A stretch of 64,000 bases of DNA from Limnoperna fortunei (GCA_944474755.1 OX104123.1:62489898-62553897); one strand, 5' to 3'; shown: positions 22,874 to 34,480, counted from the stretch's first letter. Made by a program: numbers and translations. Notes: generated from the sequence alone by a model not told the origin.

Positions 22874-24691
22874 ATGGTGCTTTCATTAAAAGTCGCAGCA
22901 CTTATTTTTGTAACTTTTTTCAACTGTTCGTTGACAAAACGGCGTGACAGTGAGAAGAGAATATTACTCAATGACCAGGACTTTATTGACAACCAGCAGC
23001 TTCATAAAGACATTCAGTTGTTAAAGTCGACAATAGAACTGTTACAACAACGTGTGACGTCACAGGATCAGATTATTGCAAGTTTACAAACACAATTAGG
23101 TATTAGTTTTTAATTATTTAATTTGCTTTCCTAGTTAAGATCTTAGTTAAGATTCAAACAGGGCACGGCAAGTACAAGTACAATGCAAATTTAGTTGGTC
23201 ACATGACTTATTCTCACATATTTAAAATGTAAACAGTTCTATGACGTCTTCGCTGTTTTTCCGTTAGCGTTGTTAAATATTGTCGTTAAAATTAAATTCT
23301 AGAGAATATTTAAAATTTCCTAACACGTTGTACTTTATGACCTGACTTAAGCACGTTTACACCATTCATCAATCTTTGGGTTATTTCTGCGTCTTATTTT
23401 CTACAAACTATTTTGCCACGGCATCATGTGGAGTCAATTGTTAGGAATTAAGTTATAATATCCTTTTACCTTTACCTTGGTGTACTATTTGATGACATTT
23501 TATAAACATGAAGGATGGAGTTGAACTATTGCTTTCTTTTTCGGTTTGCTTGTTACACTTCAATTTTTCCAGAGCACGTGTGACTTCAACTGACCAAAAG
23601 ACAAAACCTTTTTTTATAGAAGCAACCGTCAGTGAATTGATATATTATGTCATTGTAGTTCCTTTTGGTTCAGTTTATATACAATGGGGAAGAAAAACAT
23701 GCACAAAGAATGGTACGGAACTAATATATTCAGGTTCGTAACCAATGCAACGTATAACATGTATAGTTTTCTTTTAAACATTAGTTGTCTACAGTTATCG
23801 GTTCTACTTTCTCGATAATAAAATGTAAATAACCTAGTAATCTAGTAGCTAAAAATCGTAAATGCTTTTGAAGAATCATACGGATACTATGACTATAGAT
23901 ATAAAGAAGCAAACAACAGAGGCAACAGCAGAATGCATTTATGTTTTTTCATGATTAATATATGCATTTAAGGCATAAGCTATCAATAGTAGACATATAG
24001 ATGTCCTAAAAATGACAAGTACGCTTTCAGCAAACAGCGATCGGTTTACCACTTACTACCATACCGCGAACCCCGGATGTTTCGCCAATTAAACACTTCA
24101 CTATGATATAGAAGAAAATTATAATATGTAGCCCATACAAATCCACAAATGAATTTATATCGGCAACTAATTTTTTAGCCGATATTTTATTTAGGAAACA
24201 TAAATTATCTATTTTTATTACCTTTAGGTCTTGGTGGGGGTGGTTTCTATTCTGAACCTGGCAGGTCTGCACTACCCGTATGCGTACCGCATGATCCCGA
24301 TCTTGGTCCAATCAGCAGTACATCCACATTTGGTACAATTTATGGCATGGAGTACAATGATGACGCCTTTGGTTCAGGTTTTTTAGACAAAGACGTACCA
24401 TGTGCAGTTTGCCGTGTGAATTATGCGTCATCAGTCCTTATGATTCCTGGGAAATCAAGCTGTTACAGCGGTTGGAATTTAGAATACAAAGGAATGCTTG
24501 CTTCAGGTCACTGGGGCGACGCCGGAGCATCCAATTACATATGCGTTGATCAGTCGCCTGAAGTGTTAGAGGGGGGTTTGCGAAATGACAATGGATACAA
24601 TATATTTCCAGTAAAAGCATATTGTGGTTCATTAAAGTGTCCGCCATACGTTCCTAACAGCATCTTTAACTGTGTGGTTTGTTCCAAATAA
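22874..24691 (+). CDS. Short-chain collagen C4-like secreted protein, intact three-exon gene (SCC2)
   Basis: Coding exons are 22874-23099, 23659-23733 and 24228-24691. They total 765 nt, in frame, for 254 residues, with GT-AG introns of 559 and 494 bp and the same phases and exon-2 and exon-3 lengths as SCC1. The ATG has a favourable context (GAACAATGG). A possible 5' acceptor (TTATCAG, about 22832) suggests an upstream untranslated exon. Residues 1-21 form a signal peptide (KVAALIFVTFFNCSLT). KRILLND and a short coiled coil follow (to about 75), some 36 residues shorter than in SCC1. Exon 2 reads VPFGSVYIQWGRKTC (W85). Exon 3 begins GLGGGGFYSE and contains DKDVPCAVCRVNYASS, LMIPGKSSCY, NYICVD, CGSLKCPPYV and the CVVCSK end; exons 2 and 3 hold ten Cys in all. 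No collagen triplets. AATAAA overlaps the TAA stop. Function unknown; extracellular. Confidence 0.85.
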
Positions 24692-24907
24692 ATGCAAAAA
24701 AATACTTTATCTATTCCTGACGCTTATTGTGCTTTTAAAACTTATGAAAAATAATGGAAAAAAAAACAAACACAATTAAGAAATAAATTAATCACTGAAG
24801 TTCTTTACACAAACTCACTATAAACATGTCATGCAAGTTGTCTCATGTTTAGTTATATATCCACATACAATTGATATACCGGATTAAGTGCTAGAGCTCG
24901 AAATTAT

Positions 24908-25140
24908 GGTCTCGGTGGCCGAGTGGTTAAATAGTTCGATTTCTTTTGATCACGTGGTCTATCAATACTGAGATTGCGAGTTCGAGTCTAACTGCGGGCA
25001 GGTGCGCTCGACTCTAAAATAAATTCACATGGTTTTGTAGTTTTTCTATGATCGATGGTCCGGAGTTTTTCTCCGGGTACTCCGGCGTCCCCCCTCAACA
25101 AAAACTGGACTCCATGATATATTTCTGATCTCAATATGTA
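24908..25140 (+). mobile_element. tRNA-derived SINE
   Basis: GGTCTCGGTGGCCGAGTGGTTAA (box A TGGCCGAGTGG), ATCACGTGGTCTATCAATACTG, GCGAGTTCGAGTCTAAC (box B), then TGCGCTCGACTC. The body CTCCGGGTACTCCGGC and end CCATGATATATTTCTG follow. It lies about 215 bp downstream of SCC2. Confidence 0.85.
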
Positions 25141-25149
25141 TTCCAGTTA

Positions 25150-28140
25150 AGAATCTCTTTGTTTAAGAAACTGGATGGGAACTTTTTAAGCGTAAACGGG
25201 AACGAAAACAACTTAATTTTTATAATTTTTAGCAGTCAATTATGGAATTCAAAGTTGATCTGATACCGACTCTGCATCCGCAGGTAAAAACTTACGTAGC
25301 AATCAAATTTACTCCGCTGCCTCAACACGCCTTACTTTATTCCAACAATTCCAACAATCCTTCAGACTTGAATGATCTAGACATATCTGTATGAAATTTT
25401 TCTTATTTTTGAACGTTCATTAGACATTAAACATTCCTTTTACCAGACAACGCTGTAAATGCCGTTCATTAACACATAAAATCCAATCTGACTGACAATC
25501 CAGTTTGTGCACTTGTTCTGTGGACCAATATTCATGTCTTGTAAAAACCTTGATATAGCTATACCTTAGTTACTGAGAAGTTCCGTTGGATTAAAGTACG
25601 ATTAGGACATAATAAACTATTATTTGGCGAACTACGCGATAGTTATAAAAACAAAAACATACTATTTTAGCATATTTAGTCATTTCTTGACACGAAACTT
25701 GAAAATACACAACATAAGCTATTACTACATTAATTTATATTTTCACAACGCAAAGCAAACATGTTTATCTCCGGGTACTTGTTCAAAAGTTTGTACATTG
25801 TACCTTTTAAGTAAATTTTTTGACAAGGATTGATAGTTTCCGTACCGAAAGTCAGGTTTTTTTCCGGGTACTCTACTTCCTCCCCAGTAGGACGCCATGA
25901 TATACCTGAAAAATTGCTAAAAGTGGCGGTAAATAACATTCAAGCAAACAAACAAAACGAATGAATTTAACACGATGTTTATTTGCATGTCTGTCTGATA
26001 ACTGGCCTTTTCGATATTATAAAAAATATTTAAAAAAATTTCAGTACATAGTATATGTCAATGCATGTATCTTTCCCGGATAAGGTGATTATAAATTTGA
26101 TTCAATGTGTGACTGATCTGATTATTTTTTGTTGTTTTTTGTTTTTGACAATAAAATATGTTTCATAATGAGACGGAATTATGACTTAACATTATTCGCA
26201 AACAGTTTCCATTCGTTAACTGACAATGTTACAAAATATTAACAATATATTAATAATTACAAGCAAGAAATATTAAAATATATGTACGTCATTTTGGCGA
26301 ATTATTATGACCTACTCTTTAACCAATTTCGGTTTGTCAATTTCTAAGCATGTTCATTTGTATATATTTTGGATGCATATCATTGCTTGTAATTAAGCAA
26401 ACTCATCATTATAAAGGTACACATTTTCCTGTCACCAATGTTTATAACGTTTATGCTGTTAAACACGATTTAAGTAGCTCCTATACACGCACGTAGCCAT
26501 TGAATGTATTCATTCACCCGTTGTCGCTCACAAACGCTTGTGTTTAATATTTAGTTCTGATAAAAAAGGATTGTAAAAATCAAAAACAAGGTTAAAATAC
26601 TTGAAAACTTGAAGTTAAATGTTTTGTTCAAGCTTTACTTTAAATTAAATTCGTAAATACATAGAGCGGAAACATCTAGCATTTGTTCTTCCAATTGATA
26701 GATAAGGGACTAACAGTTTTCCACAAAACTAAAAGCTAAGAGGATAAGATATAACAGTTTTGATTCTCTTTAACAGGAAACTTAATGGGACATTTTTAAA
26801 CGTATACGGGAACGTAAAATCCTGTTCTATTTAGCAATGTTTTCAGCGTTCAAAAAATGAAATAGAAAGTTTGTCTGATACCGATATGTGCCCATAACAA
26901 CTTACGTAGCAGTCAAATTTACTCCGTTGTCGCTTATTAACTAATTCCAACAACCCTTTTGACGAATGAGCCTGATATATCTTTAATAAATTTGTCCCTC
27001 ATTTTTATCGTTAATTTTGACATTTACCATTCTATTTACCAGATAACGCGGTAAATACCATTAATTATGACCGGACTAATTTAAGGCCAATCTTACACTG
27101 ACAATCCAAAGTATTCATATGGTCATCTGGACCACTATTTTATGTCTTGTAAAAACTATGATATATCTATACCTAAATTAAAGGGAAATTTCGTTGGATT
27201 ACAATTCGAACCTAATCAATTTGTATTTGGCAAACTACCCGACAGTTATTAACCAACAACAGACTATTGCAGCATATTTAGCTGTTTAAAAAAAACCTTG
27301 GCAATGCAATATTAGTATACGCTATTACTACACTATCTTATATTTTCACTACACAACGCACCCTTGTGAAATTTTGAGAATTGCCTGTTTTCCTACCGAA
27401 GTTCGATTTTTTCAGGTTACTCTACTTCCTCAGTAAAAACTAGATGCCATGATATACCTGCAAAATTGGTGGAAGTGGCGTTGACACCATTTAAACAAAC
27501 AAAACAAGTGAATTGTACATCCTGTTTATTTACATGTCTGATGTCCTTTTTGCTATGAGAAAACTATTTAAAACATAGTATATAGTGTATGTCAATACAT
27601 GTATCTTTAAATTCCCGTTGAAGGTGGTTCTAAATTTGATGTAATGTGTGACTGATCTGGCTGTCTTTTGTTTTTGACAATAAAATATGTTTCAACTAAA
27701 CTACCAGAATTTGATATCATGAAGTTGCCAATGTCAGAAATATATAAAATACAAAACGTATTTCATAATGAGAGAGAATTATAAATTAAAATTAGTCGCA
27801 AACAGTTTCCATTCATCACGTTACCAGTGTAACAACCAATTGTTTCATCCCACTGGCGCATCTAGCGTTAACTGACATTGTAACAATATATTAACAATAT
27901 ATTATCGAGCACAAGCAAGATATACTAAAATACGTCATTTTGGCGAATATTAATTACTACTCTGGAACGAATTTTGGTTTGTCAATTTCCAAGCATGTTC
28001 ATTTGTATATATATTTCGGAGGCTTATCATTGCTTGTAACTATAACAACTCATCATTAGTAAGGTACACAATGTTCCTGTCACCAATGTTTATAGCGTTC
28101 ATGCCACTAAACAAAATTTATATAGATCCTACACACGTTG
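25150..28140 (+). repeat. Diverged tandem segmental duplication, unit about 1.6 kb
   Basis: About 1.4 kb starting at 25150 recurs from about 26760. Matching anchors are GGAACTTTTTAAGCGTAAACGGGAACG / GGACATTTTTAAACGTATACGGGAACG, CTTACGTAGCA(A/G)TCAAATTTACTCCG, ATTTTCAC..CAACGCA, ACAAGCAAGA, CGTCATTTTGGCGAAT and AAGCATGTTCATTTGTATATAT (about 26340 and 27990). Offsets are 1.61-1.65 kb throughout. Each unit carries a SINE tail (25818-25960 and 27375-27508). No coding exon was seen inside. Confidence 0.8.
25818..25960 (+). mobile_element. SINE 3' fragment (duplicated again at 27375-27508)
   Basis: GACAAGGATTG, TCCGGGTACTCTACTTCC, GACGCCATGATATACCTGAAAAATTGCT and AAGTGGCG form the shared SINE 3' body, with an AAACAAACAAAAC tail. 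A second copy at 27375-27508 sits in the duplicated unit. Both lack the tRNA head. Confidence 0.75.
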
Positions 28141-28640
28141 CAATTTTATGTATTCCTACCCGAGGTTCAAAAGAGTCACCCTACAGAGGTGGCTAGCACG
28201 TCTTCTTTTTGTCGATATGGCATGCTTTCTCTTTTGCGGTTGCCACAGTTAGATTAGGCGGTTGGAACGCACTTTAATGGAAAAACCCCATTTATAAGAT
28301 GTCAAAAAAGATTAAACGTTACAAACGTTAAAAATTCTAAGTCAATAACAACACGCGTGTCTTTCAGTAGCCATTAAAAATATATCACAGTGGTCAATGT
28401 GATTTATGATTCGTAATCCGACTTGTGCTAAATATAACCTAAATGGTTATCTATGACGCTCGGCATTCAAAAACTTCATTGAAGCTCCATTTATGTTATG
28501 CATTGGCTTCCATACCTTCCATTTAATCTTATCTGCCACGTTATCTAAAATCTTATACTTGTTTGGCGTAAACTCAAAATGTCTTTCCTTTGGTTGTGTA
28601 CCTAAATAACACTGTTAAATCTACAATGGAGAGAGTACGC
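28141..28640. other. Non-coding stretch, nothing recognised
   Basis: No supported exon or repeat boundary. Confidence 0.4.
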
Positions 28641-28641
28641 T

Positions 28642-28825
28642 GATGAAACTAAACGGATTTTAATTAATGATCAAGACTATGCTGACACTAAGCAGATGCA
28701 TCGCGATATTCAGGCTCTTAAAGAAGACATGGTTCAGTTAAAGAACAAGAACACAGACCAAGATGCACTAATTCAGAAACAGGCTTCCATAATAACTGAC
28801 CAACAGAATAAGATACAGTCATGAA
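28642..28825 (+). pseudogene. SCC exon-1 relic (coiled coil)
   Basis: Reads ETKRILINDQDYADTKQMHRD, IQALKEDMVQLKNKNTDQDA and LIQKQASIITDQQNKIQS, then a TGA at about 28823. It is an open coiled-coil frame, closer to the 13489 relic than to the live genes. No signal-peptide codons precede it and there is no functional donor. Confidence 0.75.
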
Positions 28826-29604
28826 AATAGCATACAACAAATTCTGTCACGTTTGAGAAAATAGTTATTGTCCCGACTCTGTTTAAAATACAGTCTTTTT
28901 ATTGCTTTCATATTATCTTTAACAATAATGGGATCATTTCCTCCGTTAAGCCACGTGCCTTTGTACCGACCCTGATATTTTTGCATCCCGTCTCGACAAG
29001 ATATGTATTCTGTCTCAGTAAAAACGAGTGATTTGAAATACAAATAATATGGCTGTCGACTTAAATAAGATCAAAATTACTGTTCTTAGTACAGAAATAA
29101 AGATAACATAATAAATTTACATGGTCGATATTATTTGATAAAGAATGGAAGTCCATTATATTCTACGAGAAAACCAAAAATCATTGCGGTCAAAATTTAA
29201 AATATCAGGTACACAATGACACTAAGTGAAAAACAATTGGTGAAACTTGTATCCAATACCAGTTAGTGGTGTATGAACAGTTGCGGATATGACATGGGTA
29301 CCCCCAATTATACTGACGAAAGTAAGGACAGACAGATACCATCGTCAAACAGTATCTAGTAAATATAAAAAAAATACTATAAACAATTGTGGTGACCTCA
29401 TGTTACTGGGGCTGATAAATAAAAAAAACTTTCGCAAGTCTTTTATAATCCTTCATCGTTGTTGTAATCCGTAACTAAAAGTATACTTTGATTTTTCTTT
29501 CTGAAACTTATACGCTAAAATATCGTTCTTCGTGTTAATATTTCTTTATTGTTTATGAAACCTTAAAACAGTCGCTAGTTAACGTTGATGATGTTATATT
29601 ACAA

Positions 29605-29679
29605 CTCAAACTTGTACTAGTTATATTAGATGGGGACGTAAAGTGTGTCCTTCAAACGGGACAGAGATTGTTTTTTCTG
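29605..29679 (+). pseudogene. SCC exon-2 relic with open frame but damaged splice sites
   Basis: A 75-nt segment encodes QTCTSYIRWGRKVCPSNG and then TEIVFSG without a stop, aligning base for base with SCC1 exon 2. The acceptor AG reads AA, and the donor is GC (CTG|GCAAGT) instead of GT. A weak trace of exon 3 (CYDEKHVYKGIISG) follows at 29770-29830. Confidence 0.7.
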
Positions 29680-29769
29680 GCAAGTAAAACTGTGAACAAG
29701 GAGTAGGTACTAAATTACTTAATGTGTGCATACTAGTAGATATGGACGGGAATCGTGCAGAAATGTGTA

Positions 29770-29850
29770 TAATGGTTGTTATGACGAAAAACATGTATAC
29801 AAAGGGATAATTTCTGGCATTCTGCCAAGGAAACCTTTAATGTACAAAGT
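29770..29850 (+). pseudogene. Possible SCC exon-3 trace
   Basis: NGCYDEKHVYKGIISG resembles the KSRCYDGWKTEYYGNLMSG part of SCC1 exon 3. The match is short. It is supported mainly by lying about 100 bp after the exon-2 relic. Confidence 0.35.
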
Positions 29851-29899
29851 GCGTCAGGAAGGTAATCTGTCAGCTGCAACCTGATCATAAGATATGACA

Positions 29900-30690
29900 T
29901 ATCCATTTTCATTTGTTTACTAGTACTTTATTGCATTGTTTGATTTCGTCCAGAGTTTTTTTTGCTATTTCCTGACCTACACAATTTCAGAATTAGCAAG
30001 GTAGGTAACAAGGTTATTTTTTGTCGAAATTATGAATTGTACGGTTTTTGGTTAAAAAATTCTATATATACTATTGAATAATTGCTTTAGCAAAAAATTT
30101 CCTGAGTGGGGTTTTTGATAAGTTAGCCGGAAATCAACAAACAATATTTTTATGATGGCGTACTGATCTAAGGAGAAATAGTTTATCCATATTAGGAAAT
30201 AGATAGAGGGACCACAAATTGTTTTAGCTTCGGAAAGTGTGGCTGGAGAAATTGTAAATAAAACATACCTTGGTTTCGCTACTGGCAAAACACACAAGTT
30301 TTTCAACAAGAAATTTCCGATTCCTGTCTAAAAATAACAGATCTACGAACTAGGCAAACAATGAAATCACAAGGATACAAGTTGTCGAATTTATACTTAA
30401 ACAATTGTTTGAAAGAATTGTATGCCAGGGTACGTCGCGTTAATGAGAGTACTACAGCATTAGTAGTTTAATTTTAATCTGACAACCATTGAAAAAGATC
30501 TTGTACAATCGCCGCATAACAAAAGCATAGATATTTTGAAGGGACGAGAATTATATGTAAAAATTGAGGAAAGATGGAAAGGCCAAAAAAAAAAAAAACT
30601 ACAATTGACCTTGGTGCCATTCGGAAATTTTACGAACATAAACGGGTTTTTAATTTACATACACCTTATGGACTACAAATCAGCTAGGTA
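29900..30690. other. Non-coding stretch, nothing recognised
   Basis: AT-rich, with an A12 run at about 30587-30598. No supported exon. Confidence 0.45.
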
Positions 30691-30699
30691 TGGTTTGAA

Positions 30700-31495
30700 C
30701 TATTAATGTACTTCTCTCGCAGTGGGCAAGAAACTTGAGAGAGATGAAGCCGTGTCATTTCAAAGTTGCATTTGATGAAGAACAGTTTGTGCACAGAGTT
30801 TCTTCTGAAGTAATTAAAAACCATCAGGGAGACCTGTGAGCTTGCAGGTGGGAGGATGTATGCTACAGAAACTGAATTATGCCCTGTTGCATCGTTCGTC
30901 AAATATGTAGCTCAACCTAATCCAAAGTGTGAAGTTTTGTGTCAAACACCAAGGAATTCTTTTGGTCAAAGTGACACATTCTGGTATGAAGATAAACCTT
31001 GAGGTAAATATACTCTTGCAGTTATGATTTCGAATATCTCAAAACAAACAAATTTATCACAAGAGTACACGAAGCATTGTATGATGGCCACATGCATTGC
31101 TGTTCTGGGCGAATCAGGATGTGAAGCTCGTCATATCGTCACTGTGCCTGAACACGGCAATAAATCTATGTGCATGACATTTCTGCTGCTCAGAAACTGA
31201 AGATGTAAGTGGGCCATTTCATTATTTGCAGCTGCAGCACAGTTATTTCTAGTTACAAATAGGAACCAGGAAAATGAATACTCTGCAACTGTGATGATTT
31301 AAATGAGTCAGACTTGGAATTAAACTCGGAATATGACAATATAATTGCATTTTTTTACAGAGATGAAACATAGCTTCTACCGTTATCTGACATTTCAAAT
31401 GCACCACCATAGATGCCACAAAGGAAGGGAAATGATTCAAAAGCTCCAGTTGTTAAGTCCCAATCCATAATTCCATATCTTCATAATTGCACTGT
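30700..31495 (+). pseudogene. Relic of the C-terminal half of a KIAA1958-type (Crypton-derived) tyrosine recombinase-like protein
   Basis: Successive frames read EMKPCHFKVAFDEEQFVHRV, SSEVIKNHQGDL, GGRMYATETELCPVASFVKYV and FWYEDKP, then ISKQTNLSQEYTKHCMMATC, CEARHIV, and a tail SQSIIPYLHNC. This matches the conserved order in KIAA1958/ZMYM/QRICH1-like proteins (NHQG, GRMY...ELCPV, FWY, YTxHCxRAT, GxEARHI). The Arg expected after His-Cys in the recombinase motif is Met here, and stops and frameshifts are frequent, so it is dead. It may belong to the same kind of element as the N-terminal relic at 4051, but the two are 26 kb apart. Confidence 0.7.
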
Positions 31496-31499
31496 TTAA

Positions 31500-32380
31500 A
31501 TGTTTTATTGGTTCCAATATTAAAAATGTAAACAACTGGGTTGAATTTTATTTCATAAATTGTGTAGGTGTGGGAATAGCCGGTTATGACATTGGTCAAA
31601 ATGATGCAAGTCTGTTTAAGAATGTGTGTGTGTCAAAATGGTATGATCGGAACCTTTCGATCGTTTGCTGAAAAATGCTTATCTTTTAGACCTTGTCAAA
31701 TGGTATGATACAACTTTTCAAACGTTGATGAAAAGTTGCCTGTCCATAATTAAAAGTTAATTAAAAATTCTCTTTGGGTCTGTCAAAATGATATGCATTT
31801 TATTTGTCTGACAAAATGGTGTGATACTCTTTAAGTCTCGATCAAAATAGATGTGCAATTACTAGCGTCTTTCTATATAGACTAGTAATGGTGTATGACA
31901 CGTTTTACATAGTTTTTATACAAAACACAAAAGTGTCTTTTGATTACACGTAACAAAAATGAAGTGATATTTGATATTCGGTGTAACCACTACTGACTAT
32001 AAAAGGAGTGTAAATACCAGTTTAACGGACAAAATGACTGTGACAGACATTGCGCGACTCATATAACGGAAACGCTGTTGTTACAAAAGGCAAAATATGT
32101 CTGTGACAGATATTTTTGACTGCGCCAACAGAAAATATGCATGTATGAGTCTGACACACAGTTTGCGGTCTCTCACAGTCATTTTTACCCAATTAAATAT
32201 GAGCCTCGGGAAATTTTCCATCTCTCGACTGTTTTTTTGGCAAATATCCCTCCAGTTTAATATATCTGTTTAAAAAGTATACTAGCTCGTATTAAATTTT
32301 CCAGACGGATCTACAGCCAGGCTACTTCAGCACTATTTTTTTATTGTTTTAATGTACCTTAAGGGAGATGTAATAACATT
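31500..32380. other. Non-coding, with a loose repetition of GTCAAAATGGTATGAT
   Basis: The phrase (T)GTCAAAATGGTATGAT recurs with changes near 31633, 31686, 31776 and 31810 at irregular intervals. Otherwise nothing recognised. Confidence 0.4.
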
Positions 32381-32384
32381 TTTT

Positions 32385-32470
32385 TCGAAGTCAAGGCATA
32401 TTGTTGATCTTTAAAATGCTCGCCTTATGTTCAAGGCAGCACTATGAAATGTGTCGTCTGCTCTAAATGA
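32385..32470 (+). pseudogene. SCC exon-3 terminal relic
   Basis: Reads VKAYC-stop-SLKCSPYVQG and then STMKCVVCSK-stop. This is the last 26 codons of SCC exon 3, nearest to SCC1 (VQxSTxKCVVCSK). A single Gly codon has become TGA. No upstream part of exon 3 is recognisable. Confidence 0.75.
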
Positions 32471-32474
32471 GAAA

Positions 32475-34230
32475 TCACTGTGTGCTATTCTAAGTTGATT
32501 ATATAACCCTAATTGTAATGACGTCCTTTAAACGCTTTTGAAACAAATCTCTATTTAAATATTCAATCAAATATGGCTGATCCAGCCATTGTAAAAATTA
32601 CACCCCCTTTGAGCTCAGTTTTTTGCGTACATTTCTTTTAATTTCTTTTTATTGTACCATTGTTTAGTGAAAATTCAATAGAGAAAAATTAACCACGATA
32701 ACACCTCCTTGACTTTTGTTACGTTGTGTTTTAATTGCATTGAGCTTTGTTTACTATAGTTCGTCTGCTTTCGCGACGTTCAATGGTATTACGACAAATT
32801 TTGCGTGTTTTTGCCCGCCTCAACTGCATACGACATAGCCAAAAAGGTTCGAACCGGCGACAATCGTCTGCGCCTAGCCTAAATTTCTAGGTCAAACTTT
32901 ACTGTATCAAAATGAAAGCGTAACCAAATTTCAAACTGCTGATTTACTGTGGGAAATAAGTATTGATTTAAATTTGCACCATTTTTGATCTACAAAACGA
33001 GCATAAACTCGATCAAATGCTGTAAACAGTTTTTTATTTGTCACAAAAAAAACCAACATAGTCACAGACACGTTGACTGATGATTTAGCAGAGCATTTAA
33101 TTTTGTCGTTCTTTGTTCTGATTGTTAAGTTATATTGGTAATGTTAATAAATATACTATTTTTTTATATATTTCTTTTTTCTACCAAATATTCCAGGAGA
33201 TAAAAATAACTTTGTAACAAGGGAGGATCTTGGAGGTTGGAACAGCCAAAATAAACAATTAACTATGTCGGCGCAAAGTTAAAAATTTAAATATTTTCAG
33301 ATCAGAATCGAATATTTCATGGCTACCTGAATTTTATTTATTATTTAAATATTGGTAGGCATTATAATCATGATATTTACTACACGCTAACGCTCGAGGA
33401 AAAATATTATATGATTTAATATAAATTTATTATGCACATTTTAGACGTTGTTTATTTTCATAAACAGATTAAAACAAATACGGTTTAAAAAGTATGAGAT
33501 CTTTAAATAAAACCACAGAAGATTGTGACAAAGGTGGCAGGTATAAATACCAACTAAATGTGCGTAATCAGGTGTAACACATGATTTTCAAGTTAACCAC
33601 TACTGTGACCCTAATAACTTAACGGTGACAATTTCATGTTCCGTTGGCAACATGACCGACTTTGAATTATTGCTTATGACGGTTGCCTCGTGTGGATCAC
33701 CTGAGTTATTTTGTTTTATCCCATGCATTGTATTGGTACAGATTAATTTGAATAGAAATTAGATTTATCTGTCTATTATCGGTTATTATATTTTTTCTGT
33801 ATTATATGAAGTATTGATTAATGCTTCAGTTAGTTGTATTTTTTGTAGAATAAAAACATGGCGTCCGGCATTCTTGTTTTAAAAGTAAAAGGTTTTGTCA
33901 TAATACCTGGCGACATATATTTGGAAAAAAAAAATGTGTCAGATATATTTTTGCTCAACTCTGATCAGACAGTCACGCAGAGTAACAAAATGTTGGTTGC
34001 ATCCAAAATGATTGGTTGATTGATTAACATGACATTATGTAAGTTTGTTGCTTTTTCTTATGTCTTTAGTTCTGCATTTGTTTGTTTTCCGTGTTGTTTC
34101 AACCGCTAAAAATTTCATCTGAAACTTCTTGTCTTCAAATTTTGCAAGAGCCTATGAAACTCTTAGTATTTGGTTATGTTTTTGGGTTAGACAAGTAACA
34201 TTTACCTATCTGATTTATGTATGATCGTCC
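32475..34230. other. Non-coding stretch, nothing recognised
   Basis: About 1.75 kb, AT-rich, without supported exons. Confidence 0.45.
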
Positions 34231-34235
34231 AAAAT

Positions 34236-34480
34236 GACTGAAGAGGAGTAGCATGATGGATATCGCATGTGGCACAGGAACTGCTTACCCTCTGCATCAC
34301 ACGAGTTCAATCTTTAGTGGGGTTCGTATTTATCTTGTTTTGGTTTTCTGTTTGTGATCAGTAAATTTTTATTTTTTGTTTTTCTAATTTTACTGTTATG
34401 TGCGTGTTTTTTAATCGATTTAACGTGTTTTGTTCAATTGCTTTAGGATTTTTGGTATGTTTTCATTTCCGTTACTTTTG
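34236..34480 (+). repeat. Dispersed bivalve-type repeat (R1), plus orientation
   Basis: Contains TGTGGCACAGGAACTGCTTACC, then GAGTTCAATCTTTAGTGGGGTTCG, then TTTTGGTTTTCTGTTTGTGA. The same order is found at 48.73 and 55.65 kb. Its reverse complement (GTGCACTCAGGTGCTCCGGACGAGTAAGCA ... ACAAATCCGxATATAGACAAA) is found at 36.6, 48.4 and 56.2 kb. No coding capacity seen. Confidence 0.6.

Noticed and set aside
23508..23658. Extension of SCC2 exon 2 upstream (open frame from 23508, with a CCAG acceptor near 23571)
   Set aside because: The TTGTAG acceptor at 23658 gives the same 75-nt exon as SCC1 and the truncated copy. The upstream part has no counterpart, though it vaguely echoes the end of exon 1.
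24908..24990. tRNA-like sequence with box A and box B
   Set aside because: It continues into a body and A-rich tail shared with several other loci, and the cloverleaf arms do not pair well. It is a SINE head, not a functional tRNA gene.
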